The position numbers and the translations under genes were made by a program. A DNA stretch of 25,411 nucleotides from Sphacelaria rigidula (Eukaryota > Phaeophyceae > Sphacelariales), in NCBI GenBank assembly GCA_964200075.2, contig CAXNAA020000168.1, positions 1 through 25,411 on the forward strand. Direction: 5' to 3'. How positions within the stretch are numbered: the stretch's first letter is position 1; every line of letters begins with the position of its first letter. This document shows positions 1 to 11,400 of the stretch, in pieces. The notes beneath the pieces were generated by a model that was not told the origin of the DNA, searched no databases, and worked only from the letters and a program-made list of their open reading frames with translations.

Positions 1-19
1 CTAGCTCGACTACCATCGT

Positions 20-65
20 GGTTACCGCAAAAAAAACGCAAGAGCGCAAAAAAAAAGCGGTAACC
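20..65. repeat. Inverted repeat (9-bp perfect arms)
   Basis: GGTTACCGC at 20-28 and GCGGTAACC at 57-65 are exact reverse complements. The A-rich loop contains an inner CGC..GCG pair. It could form a cruciform or RNA hairpin. Confidence 0.75.
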
Positions 66-69
66 AGGA

Positions 70-101
70 GGGGGGGGGGTATGCGGGGTATGCGGGGTGG
101 G
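70..101 (+). other. G-quadruplex motif
   Basis: A run of ten G, then GGGG, GGGG and GGG separated by TATGC, TATGC and T. Four G runs with loops of 1-5 nt satisfy the standard G4 pattern. It directly follows the inverted repeat. Confidence 0.75.
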
Positions 102-795
102 CGAGAGTTTTACCCAGCGATGGAAGCTCACAGAGTCGGTAAACCGCTGTGAAAAAGTACCTGTGCGATTGAGGAGCATGATGCCAACACAACAAGCCAT
201 CGTAAGTGTTGGGAAAGCATTATTTTTGGGCTGGAACCTCATTTTTGCGGTCAACCTCATCTCTACAATCGGCTGTTGTTAAGATGGACGTGGGGACGTG
301 CAGAGATGGTACCCCGCCCCCGCAGACTGCGTTCCCATCACGAGCACAGCCGACATGAAGACACGGGCTTCACATACCAGCTGCCTGACCAATGCGGTCT
401 AGCGCCAGGGCACCGGTGGTTGCGTCGCCCACTACATACGTGCTTCGACAGTCCAACATTACAGCTAGCAGCAATCATGGTACACCTCTACAGACTACAC
501 GGCACGGGCGCTGCAAATAACACGGGCGGATCGGGGTGCAACGCGTCTTGCAGCCCGATACCGACGGTGTCGGCGTGCGTGGTCACCCTCCCTGTGGGTC
601 AATCGACGTGCCCTGAAGGTGTCCATGTCCAGCACAGTGCACAGCACTGTAGCCAACAGCACGCCACGTAACCCTTTGGTATACTGACACTCGAAGACAG
701 TGTTTTACGGTACGGTAAGTGCAGCACAACAGTTACTGTCCTTCAAATACAGTACAATAAGTCAATGTACACCAAATACACCATAGTAAGTACAG

Positions 796-1091
796 AAGCG
801 TGCAGCTGTGCATGGTACTGTTTGTATTGGAATTTATGAAGAAAGCGGTACAATTGTCAAACGTCACACGGTCCAACTTAACCACCAGGGGTGCCTGCGG
901 ATCATCGTGTCATGCATCTTGCGCCCCAAACCATTTGACGCAGTTCTTTGTCCCATGGAATCTGTACATGGTGGACAACACCGTCTCCGTGCTGCAGATC
1001 CAGATGGACCTGGGTGGACGCCACACATCGACATACCAGTTTCTCCGCAGCGTACGGGTGCTCAGCAACAGTATTCTTACCACCCAACGCG
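796..1091 (+). CDS. Orphan exon candidate, unknown
   Basis: 98-codon open frame from a GTACAG acceptor to an ACGCG/GTAATT donor. It contains VCIGIYEESGTIVKRHTVQL followed by a hydrophobic strand LRIIVSCILRP and a Pro/Gln-rich end. The strand-loop-strand pattern vaguely recalls the last strands of an NT-C2-type domain, but this is a guess. No partner exon was found on either side. Confidence 0.25.
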
Positions 1092-2868
1092 GTAATTTGT
1101 CATTTTAAACGTCACCTTTTCAGCCATAAACCAGCACCGATGCTCCTGCCTTGTTCAAAGCTTCGCAGTGGTGTCGCGTGTCTGACCGGCACTCCGTGGT
1201 GGGTAGCTCTCCGGTCGTGTTAAGTACACCTACTTTGCGGCTGGTTCCACCTAAAGTCTTATCCTATGACTCTTGTATGCGGGCTTTCACCTACTCGTGA
1301 TTTTTTTTCTTTCGACGTAAGACTGTAATATTCATGTTAACCTTGGGCCGAATCAGGTGCTCGTTGACTCGAGGTGGCCCTCTTCATATGTCCATATCTC
1401 GAGATTGCGGGCGCTGATCCAAAATCTGAGTGGATCATTCGCACCGTCGTGTTCACGACTGTGTATTGGAACTGGTTCTACGGTTTGATGATCAGAAATG
1501 GGTTCGGAACAAATATTCCCCCGTAAAAACGTGTTACTCATTTTCGACATGCGCTACCGCAACTTGTGCTTGCTTTACGCATATGCGACCGGCACCTGAC
1601 GAAAGCTACACTCAAGATTTATTTGATATGTCCAAGTTACATATGTGTTGCGGTGATATTGATATAATTGTCTCTACAGCTGGCTTGAAGTTTTTGGTAG
1701 CGCTACAAAACAGGTGTTTGTTGGGGGGGTCACACTTGTGTGCAGCTATTTTTTCCTGTGCATTTACTTCTATTAACTATACGTCACCGTAATAGTCTAA
1801 ATCTCAGCTTGTTTATTGACGACAACATTGCATCGGGTCAACACGCGGGGAAATGATAACTACGCGCTAGTGTTGCCATAGTACTGAAAACTGGTTTGCT
1901 TCGCGGTCTTTGAGTAGAGATGTTTTTTGTTACATGCAAGGGCTACACATTTGAAGATTCGACCTGGCTACGCTAAACTAAACGAAAAATGCACAGATGG
2001 TTCGCCGCACATGACGTTTGTTCGCAAATCCAAGCTACACTGGCTCCGTCCTAGGTCCCCGTCGCTCATTTCTGGTGCTTATTGGGCGTACTTCATTTTC
2101 TGTTACTATGGCCACTTGGTTAACGGTGCGAGGTGGGCTCTTTTTCGTATTTAGTAGTCTTTTTTTTCGGGTGGATATTGTCGATATAGTGAAAACAAAG
2201 TGAACAAAAATTCCAAGTCAAATTCGCTTGGAAGTGGACCACTTCAAATGTTGTCGAAAATGTATCAAGTCGTTTCATTGGATGGCATACATGAAAAATC
2301 GTCAAAGCTTTTGATTTGCAAAGTTCATAATATACAGACGTCGTGAACACCTCCTGTACAACGGCAAGCGACGAGCATGAGAGCGTTCTGAATTTGATGC
2401 CGACGCAGCGCTACCCAGGAAGTAGGCGCCGGTGTACAAACTTGAATGAATTAACTTCGATATGGCTTTTCGAAAGAAGAAATGTTATGCTCTCAACTTG
2501 GATCAAATTATGTGACTGACAAAATTCTTGTGAACACGAGAATTTTTTCGCAAACAAATGCCAATCGACTTTAAACTACTCATCGTTCCTTGCTGTGTTC
2601 ATCCAAACCCTGCCACGAGCGCAGCAGTTGCTCGTAATAACGTGATGCGGGTCTGCGTGGATTGATTGTCGCACGTTGACGGGAGGGGATGGTATACCAT
2701 ATCAGCGACAACATTCGATCTCCCTAGTCTACACTAGTTGACACCATCCCAAAACAACGTTCGCACTTTGCTTTTTTACTGGTCGTACATGTTTCAGTGA
2801 TTTTTTCATTGGCTTGCCCTCGTTTAGCGCAGTAATTTGGGGTGATAATATGGGGATCAAGTGCGCAG

Positions 2869-3005
2869 ACCCGAGCCGAAACGCGCGATACTGCCGTTAT
2901 CTGTGAGAATGTTGAGGCGGTAATCGATTCATTGAAGAAAAGCCCAGGCGCAACGTTGTTGGTGTGGGTAACTGCACACGGTTATGCCAACGACGATAGG
3001 CGGTA
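2869..3005 (+). CDS. Orphan exon candidate with T-A-H-G motif
   Basis: 45 open codons after GTGCGCAG, ending at TAG, with a GTAGTG donor possible at 3003. It reads NVEAVIDSLKKSPG, then ATLLVWVTAHGYANDD. A helix followed by a hydrophobic strand and H-G is the shape of the catalytic His region in caspase/metacaspase-like folds, but the matching Cys block was not found nearby. No gene model. Confidence 0.2.
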
Positions 3006-5567
3006 GTGTACAACGGGTGAGAGTGCAGTTAGTTGCATTGCACCGGACGCCTGTGAAGTTTTTTAGTTGTTCATCACCGGCCGCGTACGACCATTTTGGC
3101 CAGCGTGTCATTGCCTATGTATCTCCTGAACTCTATTCGATGCTCTACGGTGTGCAGTTTCTAGGCAAGCAAGGCGCAGGTGAATTGCGCAATGGTAGCG
3201 CCCCTCGATATACTTGGATAGCGTAGCGATCATCGGGGAATGGTAAAACACGACGGCTGCGAGATATCCCAAGTTAAACCACACGGACAGGGATAAAATC
3301 CTAGCTGTGCTTTTGGTTTGGTGTTTCCTCTGCTTGTTTTCCAGGCCATTCCGTGGATTGTCAAACATTCCCAGCCCCACCCCGCATGAGTACTCCCTCC
3401 GGTTTTTCGTCTACTGGACTGTCCACCTAAATGTTCTTCATAGACGAGGGCTCGAAAACGGTCAAAGCTTTGGTGCAATTTTTGACGGCGGGATGATTCG
3501 CACATGAGAACTAAACCTAAAAAAAATCCGCGTTGGCACAAATGGACTCACATTGATCGTGTCAGTCAAGTGGAGGTTTGCCCTGGAAGTTGTGCTTGTG
3601 CTGCGGAAATGATGGAAAACGTCGAGATTTTTCGTACCGAAAACAAGGGTTACCGGGCACAGTGCCGTGGCAGGGGTACCATCTTTCTCAAAATTGGCAC
3701 CACATTCACATTTTGTCGTTGAGCTTGGAAGGGCGGGTACAGTGAGGAGGGAGAAACGGGCAATGCTCTCAAAATCCAACTCATCTAGATTCCAGTTGTG
3801 GGCAAAACCTTGAGTTCAAGTTGACCGAAGTGGTTGACTCGGGGTAAGAATGCGCTGCGCACAGTTTTGAAAAATTGTGGAGAGTTGGCTGCGAGTTGGA
3901 GATATCGAGGTGATATGAGGGAGCTGCGGAGTTGCCTGGAGACGTTCTTGTATCGCACCCCCACAGAGTAAGAACGGGGAAAGATCATATCAACCAACGA
4001 GTGTTGGTGATGCAGCGGCCTGCAGATGCATTCAGAGCGTTTTGACTGATGCAACAAAGTATTGTTTTGACTCCAAGACGGTGAGCCGAACCTGAGATGT
4101 ACAACACCTTTTTCTCGAAACGATGATCTCTGGCATGAAACTCCAACAAATCGCAAGCGATTGGGGCAGGCAGCTCATGTTGCACACAAGACACTGGGTA
4201 TCCTGGAAAACAAAAGAGAGTATTCACATGTCCATGCCAAACAGCCAAACTCACCCTGTGTGTGTGTGTGGGAAGTGTGGGATCACAGCACACTGTGAAG
4301 AGGAAGCGAAAACTGTATGTAGGTGTGCACATATGTAGTGGAAATTTATGCTGCAAAAATCCTCGTCCAGGATCTACAACCTTGGCCGGCCTCCCGGCCT
4401 ATACGCCATTTACGACTATCCGGACACAGGGTGCTAGGTGTGCCAAAGGATCAACCACGGGCTTCCGTAGTACAGGAAAAGTCGCAATCGTCGCGAGGGA
4501 AACGCGTGTTTGGGAAGTCGAGATGAACAAAAAAGCGACACTACATGGAGTCGTCTGGATCTATATCTACACGAACTTTCTACGCATACAAACTAGACCA
4601 GTGTGCCACCATCAGCGCGCTACCTGTAATGCAACCCGTCACACGCGCGCGCAGTCCACTGTACACATTCTCGCAGAATTTTCGATGCCTCTCGATATTA
4701 TTGCAAAGTCTAAGAGTGAAGAGGATAACATGTATGGATCGAGCAATTGAGATCCATCGCTGTAAGCCGTACGCTAGGTGCCGCCAGTGAGGCGATATGT
4801 CGTGACACGGGCGATGGGCGATGAATAAAAGTGGTATCAAACCGCAGTGGTTTTGAAGTATCCGGCTCTTTGAGCCCCTGTGTTATGTGTAGAGCAGAAA
4901 CTACAGGGATGGAACTTCGATCCGCTTGTCGAGTCGTGCGCTCTTACCGAGTTCCAGCCAGTTGTAAAGAACAGGCAGGGGTCTTGGTATCCCAAGTTGC
5001 AAGTCAACCTCGTGTCGTATAAGCAGAAAAATGCAAACGGCTGTTCAGACAGGGAACACAGCATTCAGCAGGGTACTGTTATTATAGTTGAGTAGCACAA
5101 GAAGAGACTTTGGCAATGGAGTGACTCACTCTAGTGTATGTACACTTCTTCGATGGATGTGCTATGTTGCAGTGCGTGTGCTCTACTTCAGAGAGACGGT
5201 GCCCGTCTGACAATCATGTCTCAAGATGCTGTTACTTTCCGCGAAATTGCTGCTAGGATGATTCTTGATGCGATCTTGAACTCGTGGTTTTTGCCAAAAG
5301 TAAAAAAAAACGAGAAAGTGAAGGAGTGTTCTCTAAGCTCATGCGTCGTGGTCATGCTGACACGACGTCTTGTGCCCAGGGTAGCCTCAAGTTATCTGTA
5401 CGTAAATGGCTAGAAGCAACCGTGCCTTGGAGCCCTTGTCTGGCATTCCAGCTGTGCATTACCATGGCTCCCCACTTTCCCGGTGGTGCGGACAAGGGCG
5501 AGGGGGGTCTGAAAGTGGTGATATTTTCCAGCAAAACCACTTCAAACCGTTGCGTACACCCGGTACA

Positions 5568-5622
5568 GATCCTCGAGATTGCGGACTCGTCCCGAGGAAA
5601 TGAGGGACATGAAAGTTTGACG
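5568..5622 (+). repeat. Fragment of the SINE-like 3' module
   Basis: CGAGATTGCGGACTCGTCCC followed by GAGGAA matches the 3' module of the two longer copies (GAGACTGCGG[AC]GTCGTCCCGAGGAA). The head and tail are missing or too diverged to see, so this is a third, truncated copy. Confidence 0.6.
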
Positions 5623-5931
5623 GGAACACCACGCCACAGTAGCGTACACGCGGACAAGAAAGACAGTTAATGTAGTGCTTATACGTGTAGGGTTAGGGTA
5701 CCCCGGAGTTGCGAACAGGTTGCCCAATATTGCTCTCTTACCCACCGCAAGCGACTTCAAATGACTGGGCGACTGGCGTCATGATAAAAGAGATGAATGG
5801 AAATGCTTGGTCTCCTTCACACAAGTACTTTCACATCGATGCACTTACCTTGGAACGCCAAAACACTCTTTGATACTGACGTTTTTTGTCGCCGTGCCCA
5901 AGCTTCTGCAATACGATTGTATTTTTTATAG

Positions 5932-5996
5932 GGTCTCAGTTGGTAACCTCGAAACCTTCTGACGGTTGGGTCGTGGGTTCGGATCTCGGAGCCATC
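5932..5996 (+). repeat. tRNA-like relic / SINE head
   Basis: GGTCTCAGTTGGTAAC (box A-like) and GTGGGTTCGGATCTC (box B-like) lie at tRNA spacing and are followed by a T run. Acceptor and T stems do not pair well and the T-loop purine at position 58 is altered, so it is not a functional tRNA gene. Confidence 0.5.
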
Positions 5997-7104
5997 TGAG
6001 ATTTTTTCTCACACAATGCATAACAGTAGAGAGCGACTATGTCGTGGGTACACAAGATTCGACTCAATTGTCGACGACGGAAAGGGACCGCTGAGCCCCT
6101 CTCGCAATATAAAATTGAAGGTGAGCACTGCAGAAAAAAGTTGGAGAACTGAAAAGAAGAAATCTGTGTTGGCCTTCCTCCTGTGTGACCCCAGCTGGGG
6201 TGCCCACATATACCGAGAGGTGCAGACCGGCGTCGAGAACAGATGGGACAACGCAGTGTTGCCACAGTTTGGCATCCTCAGCTCTCGCACGGCAATCCGC
6301 GTTGACCCCATTTTCTCTAAAACCGAACTCTATCGATACACCGAACATCGTCAATGGGTAAAAGCGAATTAATCGCGTCCTCTCGCTTTCACAGCAGTAT
6401 CTTCAAATGGCCCCAACAAAAAACGAGCCGAGTCGGGGTCCGTCAAAAAGAGCCTAGCTGAAATCGAAGAGTGCGAAAAGATTCAGGCAGGGACAAGATT
6501 CTAGAATGGCGTTTCATGGTTGAGTCGCACAATAGTCGGAACCCCAAAGGTCCTTGTCGTGTTGGGTGTTGAATACTGCGCGGGTTTGCTTTGTTCGCAG
6601 CCGCCTGGGCGGTGCGTTGAGTTGAGTCCTCCCGTTTGTTCACTGTAGAGGACGACCAAATTTACAAAAAGCATGCACCTGTTTGTCTACTCAATTGGTG
6701 TTCCCAAGTGATACTCCCGGATGCTGAAAGGACAAATATGACATGGAAACTACTTCACTGTGCTTGTCTTACCAAAGCGGGGCGATTGTGCACGTCTTAC
6801 GTGACCTCATCCACACTGCTGACACCGACGTGGAACCAAGAACGCTTGGGTGCGCTCACCTTACAAAAGGATCGGCGGTGTTGCCGTTGAGAATCTTGTC
6901 CGTCGATGGCATTCCATATATATTTTCTACCCAGAAGTGCTCTGCATGTGGCACTTGTCACCGGGCTATGACGGTGGGTTGTGGATGTCTCGTGTAACAT
7001 CACGACGCTCTCTCTACATTGCGGCCATGCCAGCACTGTAATGTAGGCTGTTCTATGACCTCCTCTCCTTCTACCGTCGATTCCCAGATCCGAGTCTCTC
7101 GCAG

Positions 7105-7482
7105 CCTTTACAGAATGGAGCTGCGGAGACGACAGGTTCAAGTGCACCCTACGCAGGTTCAAGTTCAGCTGACCCCCAGGGTGGATTGCAAAGCCGCGGC
7201 GATGAGGCCAAGATGGGACATTGCGGTCTCAATACAAACGGGGCGGCAACTAAGAACGCTGTTCAACACTTGAATGCTGCGCAGCACTTCAAGCCGCCGT
7301 CTCTACCGATCAGAGGTGATGCGCCACATATACCTCATGAAGTTGACTCTCAATCAGACGGAGTATCCCAGCAGGTACTTCCCCCCGCACAGGGCCAAGG
7401 AACAGTAGCAAAGACCGAGAGCAAGAGTTCGGGAACTGTGAATGGTGTGAGCCCATCGGCACAAGCATCTAGTGAGGAGCAG
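7105..7482 (+). CDS. Probable N-terminal exon, low-complexity Ser/Gln/Gly-rich
   Basis: Open frame of 126 codons ending in SSEEQ just before a GTGAGA donor, phase 0. It is rich in Ser, Gly, Gln and Ala and contains several short GSS/SSS and PPAQGQG-like stretches, typical of a disordered segment. The acceptor is uncertain: CTCTCGCAG before 7105, TTTACAG before 7114 and GTAG before 7047 all keep the frame open. The next in-frame exon (8298) also begins in phase 0. It has no recognisable domain, and membership of the helicase gene is inferred from strand, phase and composition. It could instead belong to a separate upstream gene. Confidence 0.45.
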
Positions 7483-7843
7483 GTGAGATACTGTCCGTGA
7501 CGAATGGCGCTGATCGGGTTTGTACGATTCGGCCATCACGTAAGTCACGTGATTGCCCCGCACATTGGGGCCGTCGCGCCCCAGTTGTCCAACCGCCAGT
7601 TCGGGTGAAAGGCTGCGAGTACGAATCTGGGCAGGACTGGTCTTTCAAAGCAGAATCTGGTTTCTGTCGTTGAAAATTCGAGGGCGTGAGTAGCGAAGAA
7701 ATGTTGTTGGGAGTTGATGAGAAACAAGAGTGCTTGTTCAATGCTGGATGGAAAAATGTTGGGCAGGTATCGGGGGAAAGACGGGTTGATCTCTTGAGAC
7801 TGCGGAGTCGTCCCGAGGAAGGGTGGAGCTCAAAAGTATGACG

Positions 7844-7877
<34 letters not shown>

Positions 7878-8379
7878 CGATCATATACATATATATATAT
7901 ATATTCTGGCTCCTACGTCCCCGCACACTTGAGTGCATTTCACGCCTAAAAACTTCGATTGCGACGACCGAAACTGGCATCTAGCACTCGAATGCATATC
8001 GCGGTTCGTTGGTTACCACGTTGTTTTGCTTGCCAATGCTCGAGGTCACTTGGGTGAAAAGATGCGTTCATCACACCAGAACGTGAACGCAACCTACCTA
8101 CTTCCTGCACAGGGAACATGTTGGAGGTGCACACTTTGCGCCATCCATGGTGGGCTCTCACACACGCATCACGCATCACAGTATGATGCCTCTTAACGGT
8201 CACACTCCAACCCCGTTTGTTCGATCGGCAGAAAATGAGGAGTACTCCTGCCCATATTTACCTGAGCCTACCTGCTGGTCACGGATACGCTGCACAGTTG
8301 GAAACACTCCGTAAGTCAAACTTCGACAAGTACCGCGTGTTCGCACAAAAGTGGGTAAAACGTGTCAGTGAAAAGGCAC

Positions 8380-8429
<50 letters not shown>

Positions 8430-11400
8430 CAGCGACAATCGTCTCTACTTCACGTCCCGATTGATTCGCGACAGGGCGTCGCCGAACGCCATAATGTGCA
8501 GCCGTCGAAACTGCACCAGCCGGCTGCACAAGAGCAACGACGGCATGTACCCCTTTCTCCACAAGCAGTAAATCCTCAGTACTCCAACCAACAACCGTAT
8601 CAACTGAACCAGCATCCGCTCGCCCCTGGGTATCAGCCTCATGAGGTAACATGCGTTACACACTGCATTGGTCGTGCATCGCGCATTCATCGATTGTCTG
8701 GCATGAGTGACATAAGCTTGTGTGGATGTGTGAAAGTATGAAACAGAGGTGCAAGCTTGTCGTTCACCGTGAATCTCAGGTATTGCGGCGCACTTTGAGG
8801 TACCGCTGTCCACATTCCTACTTATTGACGTTTCGCGCTCGTGGCTCTCGTGCTCTTGCTTGCGATCGCGATACTCATTCGCACACGAAAATTGTCCAAT
8901 TGCATACTGACGGAACCCGTTCGAATAGAGTAGTACGTTGTACTCAGTTCCTTTTTCAGGTTGGTGACTTGCTTCTTGATTAGTTACGGCTTGTTCTGCG
9001 TTTCGATTCTGCGCAAACTGTCTCAGCGACATGGATATTTCATGCGCCGTGACGGGTTGACCAAATGAAAAATCCCTGTCATGCAGACGATGCAGTGTTG
9101 GGCATTGGGACGACCTCCATTGCATTCGCGCTCATGAAGCTTTGGTACGTAATCAACCAACTAAATTTCGGGTTCGTGTGCTGTTTGTATGGGTTCCGGT
9201 TGATGCAGAAGACTTGTTTTTCATGTTCAATGGAAGACTTGTCCTTGTCGTTCACATATCGTCGGTGCAGGTGAGCAGCCCATTTACAAACGGGAGCCTT
9301 ACACCAGCACAGTTCCAACAACAAGCGTTTGCCTTGTCACTGGGGAGGCAGGTGAGCGCTACCATACATATGTATATATATATATATATATACAATCCGT
9401 TCGGCACCGGGGATGCCGTCCCGATCCCGTCCGTCTTCTTGGAGGGTCGCGGTATTCTTGCCTTGCCAAGCTCTCATGAGAAATGTTTCTTGGTTATAAT
9501 TTCATGTATATCGAAGAAATAAGACGAGAAAGAGTCCTGGATTGCAGGTGAAACGATGAGGAAAAGTGCATAGGAAAAAGATTGCAGCGCGACTGAGAAA
9601 GAGGGCGACGGTTGATATGTTGTAACATCCCCTCCGCTCGCATCGATGTCTTCGAGGTTATTGTGTTTGTTTACAGAGAAGACGATGTTGGTTGATGGAA
9701 CTGGGAAGGGATGTTATGATGATGGGAACAAAATTTGCGAGACGAGGAATAGGACCGCGGGCATGAATGATGAGAGAAAGTACGAAGATTGCAGTGGAAG
9801 ACAAAATCGACGCCCGGTGTAGAAAAACTTTGTTCTTGCACGGCACCACCAGCAGGAAAAAAAATACACGACCAAGGACTCGAATTCGACTCCCGGTGTG
9901 AAAAAATAGTGTTCTACTCACGCACCACGAGAAGAAAAAATATTCGGCACAGCGTTCGAATCCCAACCGACTTGCACGTCCACAACTTTACCTTTCACCT
10001 ACAGAAGACACGCGCATCTTCTTCAAAGTATTGCGCCATATATTACCTCATAAAGATGCTTATTTTTTAATTTGCTGTTATAATTCCAATATATATACAG
10101 TATGAGAAGCTCGGGTGCGGGCGGGTGCGGGCATTTTACCCTCATTTCAGTATAAATCGCGTGGACGGGTATGAATGATAGGCAAAAGTGAATATGAAAA
10201 ATACCGGAGCGTTGGGTGCCCGGGCAGCAACCGTCCTCGTGCAGGATACAAAGATGAGTAGAAGTTCTCGCAGACGAGCTTAGTACATGATCGCGACTAT
10301 GTGCTGGCTCAGTGGACATATCGTGAGACTTCGGTCACATTTATAGTTTGTTTCGTCTACGATTTAGGGCAAAATCAGAGTTTGCGTCCCGTTTTCTACT
10401 TTCGGTACACACGACGGTTCAACTTGGTTTTGTACTGTACTGAAAAAAGAGCAAGTTGGCCTCGACAGGCAAGTAGAACGTGTGTTCTTCACAGACGGCC
10501 TCCGAGAAAAACCTCGCCGTACAGGACGACTGTCCGAGAGGCGTATACCTCGTAATATATCGAGGTGGTGAAGCCTTCAACGTCCAAAGTCAGAGAAGAC
10601 GGGGCCATTTGCCGAATTGTATATGGCGGGATAGGCTCGTCATGTTTGAAGATCACAACAGTTGTCTCTATGCTCGTAGCCGTCTTGACTGAATGTATAT
10701 TACTGTTGTTACTGTACTGCCTGTATTTGACCATCACACCGGGGGGGGAGTCCATCTCGGTTATGTATACATTTTTGATGTGAAACTGATGCCAATTCCA
10801 TCCATGACTTACTCTCGCTGCCTGCGGTTCTGTTGGTACTGTACTGTTTATATGTATGCCTTGCACCGGCAATCATCTGCGTCGGAAGCTTTCAACTTCA
10901 GACAAAGACAACACAACGTCAGCATTGGGCGCCATATTGTACTAGACTTCGTTTCACGTTCCCCCTTGTGTGCGAGCAGCTGTCGGTGCACCCACCCAAC
11001 GGCAATCAGCGCCGTGAACTGTCTGTCCTTGATGTCGTTATGCACTGTCTATACTACAGCATAGATTGCGTTCACGAAGTAATCATGTACTTCGGAAACA
11101 TCGCAGGACCACCACGATCTCGCGTCCGTTCGAATGGTAGCGAACGCAAGTGTACCCCGACGCAAAATGCAGCACGAATCGGCGCACTGGACCCCTAGCA
11201 TTGGCGTTCGCCCAAACAGTCATCTCCCGGGGCGGGTGCGAAGGAACTTGCGCACTAATTTCAGCATAAATATCGTGGACGCCTCCCTAAAAAGTGTGCT
11301 TCGCGCTCGTGAGTCCGAAATATTGTCTATACATACTACATAATATGCACGTGTGATGGAAATATTCGAACAAGGGCCCACCAGAAAGGGAGTGCCACGC

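Larger units (their letters stand above)
3006..7104. other. No identified gene; repeat fragments only
   Basis: Short ORFs on both strands lack family motifs. The region holds the truncated SINE 3' module (5568-5622) and a tRNA-like relic (5932-5996). A 13-codon Cys-rich segment at 6935-6973 (KCSACGTCHRAMT, between TCTACCCAG and GTGGGT) could be an early microexon of the downstream gene, in phase 0, but is too short to support alone. Confidence 0.4.

Noticed and set aside
276-671. 131-codon plus-strand ORF
   Set aside because: Cys/His/Thr-rich with no motif and no splice-consistent neighbours; typical of a chance ORF in GC-rich DNA.
3785-4356. Two overlapping 123-codon minus-strand ORFs
   Set aside because: No domain, no codon pattern and mutual overlap in different frames.
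5284-5670. 128-codon plus-strand ORF with a Lys-rich start
   Set aside because: Its 3' half runs through the SINE-like module at 5568-5622 and it lacks homology.
5932-5996. Functional tRNA gene
   Set aside because: Acceptor stem cannot be paired in register and the T-loop is altered; kept only as a tRNA-like relic.
8445-9125. 226-codon minus-strand ORF, the longest in the window
   Set aside because: It runs antisense to the Gln-rich exon and intron, has no family motif, and its openness is partly explained by the biased composition of the plus-strand exon.
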